Source: Euptelea pleiosperma (taxonomy: Eukaryota > Streptophyta > Magnoliopsida > Ranunculales > Eupteleaceae). From it: DNA of 64,000 nucleotides. A program made the position numbers and the translations under genes. Position 1 is the first letter of the stretch. Every line of letters begins with the position of its first letter. Where the stretch lies: positions 24,276,741 to 24,340,740 of the forward strand of contig CM068545.1 of assembly GCA_035048495.1 (NCBI GenBank). Reading direction: 5' to 3'. The notes beneath the pieces were generated by a model that saw nothing but the letters and a program-made list of their open reading frames with translations, was not told the origin of the DNA and did no database searches. Positions 48,536 through 59,973 of the stretch are shown here, one piece after another.

Positions 48536-49002
48536 CATGTGACATGTGCTATGTGGTATTTTGGGTGTGAAAAAAATGAACACATACAACAATTTGAACA
48601 TCAAAATTTTCTTATCCCTTGCAGCATCGTGAATTATATTGACTATTGGGACAGATTTACTAAGAGAATAATGTAGAAGACCCGAGTGTAGGAAAGAATT
48701 TTTAAGATGATGAAAAAGACAAAAGATTTGTTCATCCCCGACACTAAACTTTGATGTCCAGTCCAAAAGTGCCGCGTGGCATATCCTTGGGGCTTCTGAC
48801 TTGTGCATATTTGGCTCACCCATCGGCGAGACCTACGCCAAAAGTCAACCTAATTGGTAATTTATGACCAATTGATTCAAACATTTTACATCTATGATTT
48901 GCAACCATCTAGTTCAAATATTTTTTGCTCTAATGGCTAGAAGACACCAATCATGCTAATTTTTTTTTATGTGTAGGTCCACTGAGATGCGGGTATACAT
49001 CT
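48536..49002. mobile_element. Decayed foldback MITE and unassigned sequence
   Basis: AAGTGCCGCGTGGCATATCC with CTGACTTGTGCATATTTGGC, and a right arm with GTGTAGGTCCACTGAGATGC, are a weak match to the shared MITE core at about 48760..48990. No gene is seen. Confidence 0.5.
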
Positions 49003-49344
49003 CAAGGTTTAAAGGGGACCGTTATAACGGTATAGCGGACTGGGGGCGTTACCGTTTTTTCAGTTATAAGGAAGAAAAAAAATGCTCAGGGGAAAAAAAT
49101 AGAAAAAAAATGGGAAAAAAATGAAAATAACGGAAAAAATTTCAAAAATAAAAAATAACGGAAAGTAACGAAAATAACGGCCATTTTTTTTTCACAAAAG
49201 TTTCCAGAAACTAACGATCTTTATTTTTGTTATAACGGAAAAAAAAAATGGAAAATAACGCCCGTTATTTTTTGGGCGTTTTAACGGTCCATAATGTAAC
49301 AGGGTAGGTCCGAATCCGTTATAACGGCCGTTTTTTAAACCTTG
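49003..49344. mobile_element. hAT-type palindromic MITE, TIR CAAGGTTTAAA, TSD atacatct
   Basis: The element opens CAAGGTTTAAAGGGGACCG and closes with CGGCCGTTTTTTAAACCTTG. Perfect 8-mers atacatct lie at 48995..49002 and 49345..49352. The 342-bp interior is rich in CCGTTATAACGG and TAACGGAAAATAACG. The 8-bp duplication and the C-A start fit hAT. Confidence 0.9.
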
Positions 49345-49379
49345 ATACATCTATCCAATAATGAATTTTCAAAAGCGGT

Positions 49380-49783
49380 AACCCCCCTAGCCCGTTTCCT
49401 TTAAAACCGTTTAAACATGTTTTATCGGTTTTGAAAAAAACGGCCATTTTTTTGTTTTAACGGCCATTAAAATTGTTTAAACAGCCATTTAATTCTGAAA
49501 AAATTTGTGAAAAACGGCCGTTAAATCCTTTTAATTCCGTTAAAATCCATTCAATTTCCGTAAATTCTATTTTTTTTTAATTTTCAAAATTTGAATTTCA
49601 GCGCCATTTTTTCCGTTTTTTCCGTTACAATCCGTTAAAACCTGTTAAAATCCGTTAAATTCCATTTTTTTTCCATTTTTGCCTCTGACCGTTTCAATCC
49701 GTTTTAACGGCCGTTTAAACAGTTTAAACGGTAACACCTCCAGTCTGTTTAACAGTTAAAACGGCCTCCTTTTAACCTTGGTT
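49380..49783 (-). mobile_element. Related hAT-type palindromic repeat
   Basis: GTAACCCCCCTAGCCCGTTT at the left and CAGTTAAAACGGCCTCC then AACCTTGG at the right belong to the family of 52978..53235 and 49003..49344. The left terminus is missing, so target duplication cannot be tested. Confidence 0.65.
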
Positions 49784-49936
49784 TATACTAATGGGCCGCA
49801 GAACGTCCATTGCAGTTCAGTCATTTTAGGGGCCTTTTTTGGAAGATTAGTTGGGATGGATGAATATGTAAATTATGGCAACTCAAGGCACAATTAAAAA
49901 ATCAGGGGCAACTAAGTTAACAAGGCATTTAATGAA

Positions 49937-50348
49937 GGGTTGGGCTCCAGTTATTGCCCAAAATGACAGGCTACCATTATTGGACACAATATGAGCAACG
50001 TGGCACACTATTAGAGAACTCTGACGGTATGGATGTTTGGCCAATCCCTAGGTGGACCTACAAACCAAAATTCAGCCTGATTAGTGATTTATTGGCGTTG
50101 GATTGGACTTATTTTCATGGGTTGATCTCAACTGTGGGAATTTGAGCAGTATTTTTGAGCAGTATTTGAGGTACAAAAATCCAACGCCTAAAAATCACTA
50201 ATCCGGCTGATTTTTGGTTTGTAGGTCCACCTAGGGATTGGACAAACATCCATACGGTCAGAGCCCTCTAAGAATGTGCCACGTGGCTCATATTGTGTCC
50301 TGTGTAACAGGAGCATGTCATTTTAGGGCGGTAACTGGAGCCCAAGAG
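49937..50348. mobile_element. Mutator-type G-box MITE upstream of GSTU copy 4
   Basis: The ends GGGTTGGGCTCCAGTTATTG and (complement) CTCTTGGGCTCCAGTTACCG enclose a 412-bp foldback with GACGGTATGGATGTTTGGCC and, on the right arm, CCACGTGGCTCATATTGTG. Flanks catttaatgaa (49926..49936) and cattttatgaa (50349..50359) are alike at 10 of 11 positions, an eroded or offset duplication. It ends 450 bp before the GSTU copy 4 ATG. Confidence 0.82.
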
Positions 50349-50706
50349 CATTTTATGAACTAATAGGTGCCTATAGTTTTTTTTCTTAGGCAACGTGTTA
50401 CGTTACGACCCTCAATGTGCCACGTAGCGTTTTGAGTCGACGCCTAGTTTTCTCGATATAACGTTGGAACTGGAAGGGCATAGATTTCCTTGATGGTGTA
50501 GGTTTCATTCTCTTTATCTACGTGGACTTACATGGATGGGATCAAACTTTCTATAGGCCCTTAAATCCACGACAACACACCATCTCGAATTCTCGATTAA
50601 GAAATGACATTGCTGGTGCAGAGAAAGATGCATGAGAAACCGACGCAATCAATGGCATGTGTTCATCGAATAAGAAGAGCCTAGAAAAGATTTAAAAAAA
50701 AAATAC
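50349..50706. other. GSTU copy 4 proximal upstream region
   Basis: No further mobile element is recognised. The sequence differs from the other GST upstream blocks except for AAGAAGAGCCTAGAAA near 50670, which recalls their AGAAGAGACCTAGAAA. This copy therefore comes from an older duplication or has lost the shared block. Confidence 0.5.
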
Positions 50707-50716
50707 TATAAAAATA
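50707..50716 (+). promoter_or_regulatory. TATA box of GSTU copy 4
   Basis: TATAAAAATA is followed by CTCCCAACCTCACC, the counterpart of TATAAATA-CTCCCACTCTCATC in the other copies, 93 bp before the ATG. Confidence 0.7.
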
Positions 50717-50775
50717 CTCCCAACCTCACCAGTAACAGAAACAACAAAAGCAAGAATCTGTTTTTGTTTGTATGA

Positions 50776-51570
<795 letters not shown>

Positions 51571-52077
51571 TCTCTTAGAGGAGAAAATAGTTGCTGTAAG
51601 CTGGGACATCAAAATTTGAAGTCTCCCCATCCCAAAAATGTCCTGTCGAGCTCATTTTAGGACCTATTGACCTTATGGATGTTTGCTCCACCTCTTGGTG
51701 GACCTACATACCAAATATCAGCTTGATGGATGATTTCTAAAAGTTATATTTTAGCATCTAAGATAAAAGCTCAAATCCAACCGCCAAAAATCATGCTACT
51801 AGAATGTTAAATCCAACGGCTATAAATCATAAATTATACTATTTTTTTTATGGGTCTTGATTCATCAAGAGGTGGTCCAAATATTCATGAGGTACTGCCC
51901 TAAAGAATACTTCACGTGGCATTTTGATTTGAAGTCACATGGAACATCAAACTGGGGCTCCTCTTAAAGAGCTTGTCGGTTCTCATGTAAGCTTAATGTA
52001 GTATCAAATGGAGTTTTATGCGGAGATGAGTTCCCCTGATCATTGAACTATGTGGTTGTATAATGTCTACTGTGGTG
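51571..52077. mobile_element. GSTU copy 4 3' flank with a decayed foldback MITE
   Basis: About 51600..51960 has CATCAAAATTTGAAGTC, CTTATGGATGTTTGCTCC on the left and CAAGAGGTGGTCCAAATATTC, CACGTGGCATTTTGATT on the right. From 51985 the sequence is the duplicated GST 3' flank (GTAGTATCAAATGGA, GAACTATGTGG). Confidence 0.65.
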
Positions 52078-52340
52078 TAGCAGAACACAATATGAGCCAC
52101 GTGGCATATTCTTATAGATTTCTGACCGCATGGATGTTAATTTGGCTCAACCGTTGTTGGAGCTACAGACGAAAAATTAGTCTGATTAAGACTAATTGGT
52201 TCGAAATCACTAATCAGGTTGATTTTTGGAATGTAGGTCCACCAAGGGATGAGACAAATATCCATACGGTCGGCATCCTCTAAGAGTGTGCCATATGGCT
52301 TATATTGTTGTCCGTCACGTCGGTCAGCAACATTCTACTC
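52078..52340. mobile_element. Mutator-type G-box MITE in the GSTU copy 4 3' flank, TSD actgtggtg
   Basis: The 263-bp element carries ATGAGCCACGTGGCATATTC on the left arm and CAAATATCCATACGGTCGGC on the right. The perfect 9-mer actgtggtg lies at 52069..52077 and 52341..52349. The same site after GSTU copy 2 (9859..9867) is empty. The termini (TAGCAGAACA; complement GAGTAGAATG) are degenerate forms of the GAGTAAAAC end. Confidence 0.9.
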
Positions 52341-52977
52341 ACTGTGGTGGGAATGGGACTCCTTTGTCTTCACAGCAAGAGGGTGAAAATTGAGAGTACT
52401 CCTCCACAGTCCACACAGGCAAGCTACTGACGTAATAAGTTCCCTCGAGTACAAAAAGCAAAACGAAACAGAACCGTAGCCAATTGCTTAAATGCACCTA
52501 GTGCAAATTTTTTGTCCACCAACACTTTTTGTGTCCAACACTCCGGTTGGAGTCTTCTCTAATTGCTGGTGTAGTTCTATTATCTCTCTCTCTCTCTGGA
52601 ATAAAAGTTCGTGGAGGACTAAAATTCGGAATTTAGTCTTGGAAGATCGCCACGTGCCTCTTGTGGGTCCAAACTGGCCCCTAAGAAAGGAAACCTCCCA
52701 CCCAATACCCCACTAACATCTTCCACGTGGCTAAGAAATGGTGCATTATCACCTACAACATGCATCTCGCAAACTAGAATTTCATTGTGGGGATGAGTTT
52801 GGAGTAGATAGGGAGACAAAGAGAGGGATATAGTATGCGAGGGAAATTTGGGTCATTCAGTGATCCTTACGAACCATGTTATTATAGCATATGATCTAAG
52901 AGAAGGAGAAGACGAGAAGTGATAAGGAAAGAAAAAAAAATATTCTCAAGTCTTAATGCATGTTGTTAAGTTTGAAA
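52341..52977. other. Rest of the GST 3' flank and gene-free sequence
   Basis: 52341..52450 is the duplicated GST flank. A (TC)n tract is at 52583..52598. No gene is seen. Confidence 0.4.
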
Positions 52978-53235
52978 CCAAGGTTTAAAGGAGGCCGTTT
53001 TAACGGTGTAACGGACTGGGGGTGTTACTATTAAAACTGTTAAAAACCGTTAAAACGGATTAAAATGGCCAAGGGAAAAATGGAAAAACGAAAAAAGAAA
53101 AATAGAATTTAACAGAATTTAACGGAAAAAACGGAATAAATGGACCCGAAATTCAAATTTTAAAATTTGAAACTAAAAATTTCAACAAAAAAAAAAACAG
53201 AAAATTAACGGAATTTAACAGCCTTTTTTTTCACA
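52978..53235 (+). mobile_element. hAT-type palindromic MITE, truncated
   Basis: CCAAGGTTTAAAGGAGGCCG, GGTGTAACGGACTGGGGGTG and GTTAAAACGG mark the left half of the CAAGGTTTAAA family. The right terminus is not found, and the sequence changes character near 53235. Confidence 0.7.
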
Positions 53236-55243
53236 AAATTATTTTTGGGTGACGAAACCCGTTCGAGTGGAGCATTTTTTGTTTGCCAGAAAAAATGGGT
53301 GCCAAAACCTGAGCCAAAAGTCGTGCCAAAAATGGAGGCGAGATCTCAACCATCCTTTGTGGACGAGATCTCGGCCGTCCCTTGTGAAGCCGAGACAAAC
53401 TTCGTGTTTTGTTTTATAGATGTTTATGTTATCATTGGGATTGGGTATTGAGAATCCAATGGTGATCTCAACTCATAGAGGTTTTCCAAGTGAGGGGGCA
53501 ACGTCGGGGCTTGCAAACCACCTTCTATACCTATTTGGGAAATATTAATGAGTCGAATCTGAGATTCAGTTAATTGTTGGGTCATACCTATCTTATTGAA
53601 TAATTATATCATGCATATCAATAGAAGTGTTCTGCGAATGAAATAGCAAGTAGGATCTGTTACCCTTGTGTGAAAAACCCTAATCCCCTATAGAAGAGCT
53701 TTCAGCCGAGCTACTCCCGATGTGGGAAGGAGAAGGAAATGCATACATGGGTTGTGTTCGTTTTCATATAATATTTGTATACCGGTGTGATTAAAAATAA
53801 CCATTATCATGATTGAATGCGTACCTTATTTTTGCCATGAAATGTAATTCAATGATGATGACATGATTTGAAAATAAAGTGATAAATTATATTCTTAACT
53901 TGAATGGTGTGCGGTGGATTTTCTATTGAGCTTTAGCTCATGGTGTAAGCCAACCCCCTTTAGGTTTTGTAGATAATGATGTGGGTGCGGACACGAGTAC
54001 ATGGGAGGATGGCGATGAGATGGAAGCGATAGAAGAGACACTAGATGGTGTCGAGGGGATTACATGAGGAGATTAGACGTTGTTTTGCTACGGGTGTTGA
54101 TTTATATTTATACATTTGAAACTCATAATATTGATGTAATAAGTTAGATGTGGGGATGAACACTTTGGATTGCTTGCATATTGGTTTCTATTCGATCATG
54201 AACTTTTATTCTTGTTGAAAACTTAAAACATTTGAACTATTTATGCACTAATTGATGGTTGATGTTTTGGGAATATTATTCTAATTTATTTTATAAGTTA
54301 CTGTAGAAATTTCATGATGATTGAATGAGAAATGACACATAGTCGGCCCTAATTGATGAAATCGCTAGAAACTAGCTAGAATGGACAGATTCTGATTTGC
54401 TGACTTGCAGCGCCCTTTTTGTCATGAAGGTGGTAGAACTGGACCTTTGAGAAAATAGATGAATCGAAGCTCATTCTATCAGCTTTCCGAAAATATAAAG
54501 TGCGCTGTGATATTCAATCTATGCTGTCCTAGGCGGCCAAATTACTAAATCTATAGCGAATCAGTCTAGACCTGTGTTCCAACTTATAACACCGATTTGA
54601 TCCATTGAGTGGCAAAATATGACTTCAGGAAAAATAGAAACAATGCCACTATTTTTGTTAGATTTTGAAAAATATAAAGTGCGTCATGTGATTCAATTTG
54701 TGTTGTCCTAGACGGACAAATTACTGGACCAATGTCAAACTAGTCTAGTTTTGTTTTCAAAAATAAGACTCCTTTTTCACTTAGTAACTTTCAGAATTTG
54801 ACTTTGGAAAAAATAGGAAAGTCAGAGCTTATCGAATTAGCTTTCTGATAAGGTGCGTCAGTAGATTCAATCGAGGTTAACCTACATGGTCAATTTACTG
54901 CGCATAGGTCATAATCGACTAAATTATTAGACTTACGAAAAATCAACTAATACTCCAATCTTACTATATAGGGATGGACAATTTGAACCATTAATGATTG
55001 AACACATTTATATAAACCAAGGATTAATTGGTTAAGTTAAAAGACTACCTTTCTATTTAGGTTAAGAATGTACATTTTGAATTAATACCTTAATGGACTT
55101 AAGGGGTAGATATCCCAGGTAACTGGTTCATTCATTAGGTTAGATTGGCTTTATGGACAATTTTATTCTCATGTCGGGTTCAAGTATGAGTTGACCCACG
55201 GATATATGGGTCGAGTCCAGGTGCCCGAATTCAGGGCGTGACA
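53236..55243 (+). mobile_element. Gypsy-type LTR remnant ending GGGCGTGACA
   Basis: Features typical of plant Gypsy LTRs are present: a strip of acidic codons near 53985..54060, a palindromic TTGAGCTTTAGCTCA near 53927, repeated text with GATTCAATC and CTAGGCGGCCAAATTACT (54420..54900), and the end GGATATATGGGTCGAGTCC ... GGGCGTGACA shared with 44152 and 11510. The left boundary (53440 or earlier) is uncertain. No gene is seen. Confidence 0.5.
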
Positions 55244-55559
55244 CTTCTCATGGCTACTGCAAAATTCACGTTAAGAGAGTTTACATACTTGTCTTGTTTA
55301 AGTTGTAAAGAATAAATTCATATTCTAGTTTTGGCAAAGATTCTATATGACATAAACATTATTATAACCATTCCTACGAGCACGAGTGTAGCTTTGAATA
55401 TGTTGTGGTACGCATACTTCGTCGACTACGTAAAGACTAAAAGACAAAGATTGTAAGAATCAGACGGTTGACGACATGAGTCATCTGAGGAACTACTACT
55501 TGTCCATTGAAGATCGTGTCCGCTTGCATAGGAAGGTAAGTAACCTAGTGGCCATATGA

Positions 55560-56710
55560 ATAGATTTTAAATAGATAAAAATATAATAGTCGCACCTAGT
55601 CATAAGACAAACCCAGGTTAATGTGCAAAAGAAGTATAAAATTGACTAAGAGAAGTCCAATCGATTGGACCATCCGGGACAAAAGTTCCAAAGTATACAA
55701 TCGATTGGACCATGAGTGTGATTGAAATGACGAACAAAAACCCGTCAGTATAATACAATCGATTAGACCAAGTATACAATCGATTGGACTTCGTAGGAAT
55801 TGACAAATTTCAGATCCGATTTTTACGATCCCACTTTCTCATTACTTGTACGACCCTGGGCTTCCAAACTCCTATAAATAGAGCTCCTCTTAGGTTTTAT
55901 GAGATACACACTAACGAACAACAAGAGTGAGTTTCTAAAGAAGAGTTATCCATCACGAAGAGGAATGCACAAGTTCTCATTACTATCATTATGAGCTTTT
56001 CTCTTCTTCTTTGATCAAAGCTTAGTGCTTGATCTCCGCTTTGCCTAGGTTTTCCATCTAGAATCCTAAACTAGTAAGTCAGAGAGTACCAGTACGTCTC
56101 AACACTATTTGAGCGATTTTGGAATTCAAGGTGTACTGAATCATTTACCTGCGGTAGCGACCGTTGCGTGAGAATTAAGATCAGGGTATACTGATTGACA
56201 GTAGGTTTTGGATGTACCAAACTGAACAAGTGGCAAAGGCTTCGTGATTAAGAGGGCACGCATGTGACTTGTAGAGTGGAGTCTGAAGATGTGGGTACAT
56301 CGACCGTTGGCCTTGGCTAACGTTGGAAGCTGTATTTGCAACGGTGCTACGAAGGTAATTTCTGTAACTCGTAAATTTTCAGTTAGTGATATTTTCCATT
56401 TGGACGTGGTCCCATGATTTTCCTTGGCTGAGGTTTCCACTTAAAAACTCGCATGTATTGTGTGTTGATTATTTGTCTTCCGCATCTTATTTAGATTCTT
56501 ACAAACGATACAGATAAAATATATCACGAAGATATATTCAATCTATGTCAATTGTGATAATTACATTCTAATCAATCAACTGTTTTTATACTGTGGCTTG
56601 CGATTTTATTTTCCCTACCAAGACCAGGAAATTGTGTTAGGTTAAAGAGAATTTTAATACTTAATCAACCCCCCTAAGTATTCTGAATAAAGAGAACATA
56701 CTAAATTTCA
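55560..56710 (+). mobile_element. Copia-type LTR remnant
   Basis: Short repeats of CAATCGATTGGACCA (55655..55790), a TATA-like CTATAAATAGAGC near 55873 and an end-like TCAACCCCCCTAAGTATTCTG (56664) parallel the other Copia LTRs here. No primer-binding site or coding sequence follows. 55244..55559 holds nothing recognised. Confidence 0.45.
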
Positions 56711-56789
56711 TAAGTTGTTATTGATTCATTATTTATACAAGCATGATCTCGGGCAGCACGTGAGTGTTTGTAGGGGCCTCATCAACGTT

Positions 56790-57085
56790 GATGAAGAGCC
56801 ATAGTATGAGCCACATGGCACACTCTTAGAGACCACTAACCGTATGAATGTTTGGCCCATCACTAGATGGACTTACATACCAAAATGCAACCTGATTAGT
56901 AATTTAAATCTGTTGGATTAGAATCTTTCCATGGTTTATTTTTAACCGTGGATTTCAAGCATTATTTTGGGTACTCAGATCCAAAGGTTTGAAATCACTA
57001 ATCATGCTGATATTTGGTATGTAGGTCCACTTAGGGATGGGTCAAACATCCATACGGTCCATGGTCTCTAAGAGAGTGCCACGTG
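56790..57085. mobile_element. G-box foldback MITE
   Basis: The arms start CCATAGTATGAGCCACATGG and (complement) CCATAGTAGGAGCCACGTGG and continue through CCGTATGAATGTTTGGCCC and its partner GGGTCAAACATCCATACGG. About 296 bp. A clear target duplication was not found, so true ends may lie slightly outside. Confidence 0.75.
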
Positions 57086-57241
57086 GCTCCTACTATGGTA
57101 ATCAAAAAATCTTTTGATAGTAAGAGAGTCAACGGGTCGGATTCAACACTTGTATTCTTCCCGAACCAACCCGATTATTAGTGATTGACCCAAAAGAGGC
57201 CGAATCTATTATGTCTACGGTCTACCGAGTGGTTGGGTATT

Positions 57242-57669
57242 CAGTAAACCTTCGCTCACACCATGCCGTGAGCGAAGCCGATCACAGCCCACAATATGAG
57301 CCACGTGGCACACTCTTAGTGGACAATGACCGTATGGATGTTTGTCCAGTTCCTCGGTGGACCTGCAAACCAAAAATCAGGCCGATTAGTGATTTACAAC
57401 CTTTGGATATAGCATTGATTTACAACCTTTGGATATAGCATCCAAATAACGCTCAATAATGCTCAAATTCCTACGGTTATCAACCCTTGAAAATAACTTC
57501 AAACGCTTAGAAATCACTGATAAGGTTTTTTTCTGGTTTGTAGGTCCACCTAGTGATTGGCCAAACATCCATACGGTTATAGTCCACTAACGGTTATAGT
57601 CCACTAAAATGTGCCACGTGGCTCGTATTGTGGGCTGTGAGCGGCTTCGCTCACAGCAAGGTTTACTCA
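57242..57669. mobile_element. Mutator-type G-box MITE, TSD ttgggtatt
   Basis: The ends are CAGTAAACCTT and (complement) TGAGTAAACCTTGCTGTGAG. The perfect 9-mer ttgggtatt lies at 57233..57241 and 57670..57678. The arms carry GAGCGAAGCCG, GAGCCACGTGGCACACTCTT and GACCGTATGGATGTTTG. Internal short tandem duplications (GATTTACAACCTTTGGATATAG twice; GGTTATAGTCCACTAA twice) are present. Confidence 0.9.
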
Positions 57670-57701
57670 TTGGGTATTGGGTTAAGGGAACGAATAGAAA
57701 G

Positions 57702-58108
57702 GAGTAAAACTTGTGTCACAAGATGTTGTGACGGAAGCCAATCACAGCACTCAATACGAGCCACGTGGCACACGATCAGAGGGCGCTGACCGTATGGATG
57801 TTTGGCCCGTCCCTCTGTGGACCTATAAACCAAAAAACAGCCTGATTAGTGATTTACAACCTTTGGATTTTTGCACCCAAATAACGCTCAATAATGCTCA
57901 AATTTTTACCGTTAAAATAAACCCATGAAAATAATTTCAATCGAATCGGTTAGAAATCACTAATCTGGCTGATTTTTTGTGTACCAGTCCAGCGAGGGAC
58001 TGGCCAAACATCCATACGGTCATTATCCTCTAATAGTATGCCACGTGGCTCGTATTGTGTGCTTTGACTGGCTTCCGTCATAACATCTTGGGACACAAGT
58101 TTTAACTC
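57702..58108. mobile_element. Mutator-type G-box MITE, TSD aatagaaag
   Basis: The ends are GAGTAAAACTTGTGTCACAA and (complement) GAGTTAAAACTTGTGTCCCA. The perfect 9-mer aatagaaag lies at 57693..57701 and 58109..58117. The 407-bp foldback has ACGAGCCACGTGGCACACGA and the matching right arm. Its insertion site is 32 bp after the end of 57242..57669 and about 200 bp before the KH-gene TATA box. Confidence 0.93.
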
Positions 58109-58312
58109 AATAGAAAGTGGGTAGTGTTACCGTCATCCTTACTAGCCGTCGTCTCTGTAGTCGCCCTAGGTGCAGATCCGCTGAAGGTCCTTGGGATTCA
58201 CATTACACAACTTTCAAACAACATCTAACGATCTAGATCTATGGTTGACAATACTTCAGTGTCGTCCTCAGGACGATACTATTATTACCCGGAACGGTTC
58301 TCTATAAATGCG

Positions 58313-58319
58313 AAAACCC
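58313..58319 (+). promoter_or_regulatory. Probable TATA box of the KH-domain gene
   Basis: TATAAAT lies in CGGTTCTCTATAAATGCG, upstream of a leader that contains plant 5'UTR-type GGGTTAGGGTTTTGC. A probable non-coding first exon ends at 58505 (CTACTACAG, then GTACGC), with the 5' intron running to an acceptor at 59351 or 59384. Confidence 0.55.
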
Positions 58320-59385
58320 GATTTCCTAAAACCTACTATATGACCCCTTGAGCCGGTTTCTTAGTCAGACCTAAATACTCGATCGGTTCTTTCTTTCAAG
58401 GTAGCTTCCAATATTCACGCAGAGCAAACCTTCCCCGCTCGGTTCTGAGCTTTTTCTAGGGTTAGGGTTTTGCTGGGCTTCTTTCCTTCATCTCCACTAC
58501 TACAGGTACGCTTCTCGCTAGGGTTTTGGCATTTCTAATCCCTCATCTTGTTCTTTTTTCCAGGGTTTTGCATCTCTAGTCCTTCTCCTTTTCCCCAAGA
58601 ACCTGTTCACGTCTAGGGTTTCTTCCAGTTTTTGTTTTTGCAGCTCTAGAGGAAACCCTAGCTTCTTAATATTTTCTTTGTTTCTCTCTTCATTTTTTCT
58701 GTTAAGTTGATTCCTTTATTTTGACTAAAGAAAATATATGGTGGTGCCTGCTATTTAGGGGTTGGTGGGGCTGGACCCATCATCAGTACTGAGTACCCAC
58801 TGTATAGTTGGTGGGTCATCTCTTGTATGGATCATAGCTAAACGTCATAGCGATCAGTCGATCTTCAATGTATGATTTTTAAACTTGGATGGCTGAAAAA
58901 TGTGGTAAATAGGATCGTTCAATCGCTGTGATTCTTTTTGGTAATCGTCATTTTAGAGGTGACCCTCTGACTGAACAGTCCAGATCCCCAGATACACGAG
59001 TCAATACCCGATTTTGTGGTTTAAAAAATCGGTCATAACACCGATAGTCCAACTCCGTTTGTTTTTTGGTATTTAAGGCTAAACACGTTATAACAGTTGT
59101 TGAGCATTTTAATTGTTATCTATGTTTAGTAGAAAAGGATGAACTTGAGAAAATATATAAAAAAAATTGACAGTTATGTAATTGTTATAAGGACTGTCAT
59201 AACGGTCATAAGGGTAACATTAGTTACCTGTTATGACGTTATGGATGTCCCTTTTAAAGCTTGCCTGGTACCACTCTAATATCTTCTTTTCTCACTCAAT
59301 ATCTGTTGTTAGTGTATTCGAAGGTTCACAATACTGCATTTTGGTGCATTCAGGACGCAGTTCCTACTATCTTTGATTGGTCAGG

Positions 59386-59973
59386 ATGGGTGAGACTGGC
59401 AAACGCTTTCGTTCCCAGAAGGATCACGACGGAGATGGCAAGTCCCAGAAGAGACGGGCAAGCAACAAAGAAGACACGGGGGATGATGAGTTGATTGTCT
59501 ATCGTATACTTTGCCCTGATGGTGTTATAGGAAGCGTTATTGGTAAGAGTGGTAAAGTGATAAATTCAATAAGACAGGAGACGGGGGCAAAAGTCAAGGT
59601 TGTGGATGCCTTTCCTGGTGCGAAGGAAAGAGTTATAACTATTTATTGCTATGTCAAGGAGAAGGATAGTGTGGATGCTGATGCTGAATATGATGGCATG
59701 GACCCTCTCTGCCCTGCCCAGGATGCACTTCTCAAAGTGCATGCTGCCATAGCTAATGCAGTGGCTACTGTTGGGGATTCTGACAAAAAACGGAAAGATA
59801 AAGAGGAGGCCCACATTCTTGCCCCAACTAGCCAAGCGGCAAATCTCATTGGTAAGGCTGGAGCTACTATCAAGAAAATGAGAAGCAAGACAAGGGCAAA
59901 CATCAAAATTTCCCCCAAGGACAATAACGACCCCACTCATTCATGTGCAATGGACTTCGACAACTTTGTTCTG
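59386..59973 (+). CDS. KH-domain RNA-binding protein (HEN4/poly(C)-binding type), first coding exon
   Basis: The exon encodes 196 residues and ends at a GT donor (GTTCTG, then GTAAAT). After a basic nuclear-type N-terminus (GKRFRSQKDHDGDGKSQKRR), KH1 spans about residues 35 to 95 with VYRILCPDGVIGSVIGKSG (GKSG loop at 53-56). KH2 starts near 143, with ILAPTSQAANLIGKAGATIK (GKAG at 156-159), and breaks off in AMDFDNFVL. Plant proteins of this type have several KH domains, bind single-stranded RNA in the nucleus and act in pre-mRNA processing. The ATG at 59386 follows acceptor-like CAG and is preferred over an upstream TTG. The next exon is not found in the remaining 4 kb, so the first coding intron is long or the gene is split. 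KH loops are intact and there is no frameshift. Confidence 0.85.

Noticed and set aside
53245..53451. Frame of 68 codons with repeated KP/EP text
   Set aside because: It is short, spans the edge of a hAT fragment, and has no homologous frame elsewhere in the window.
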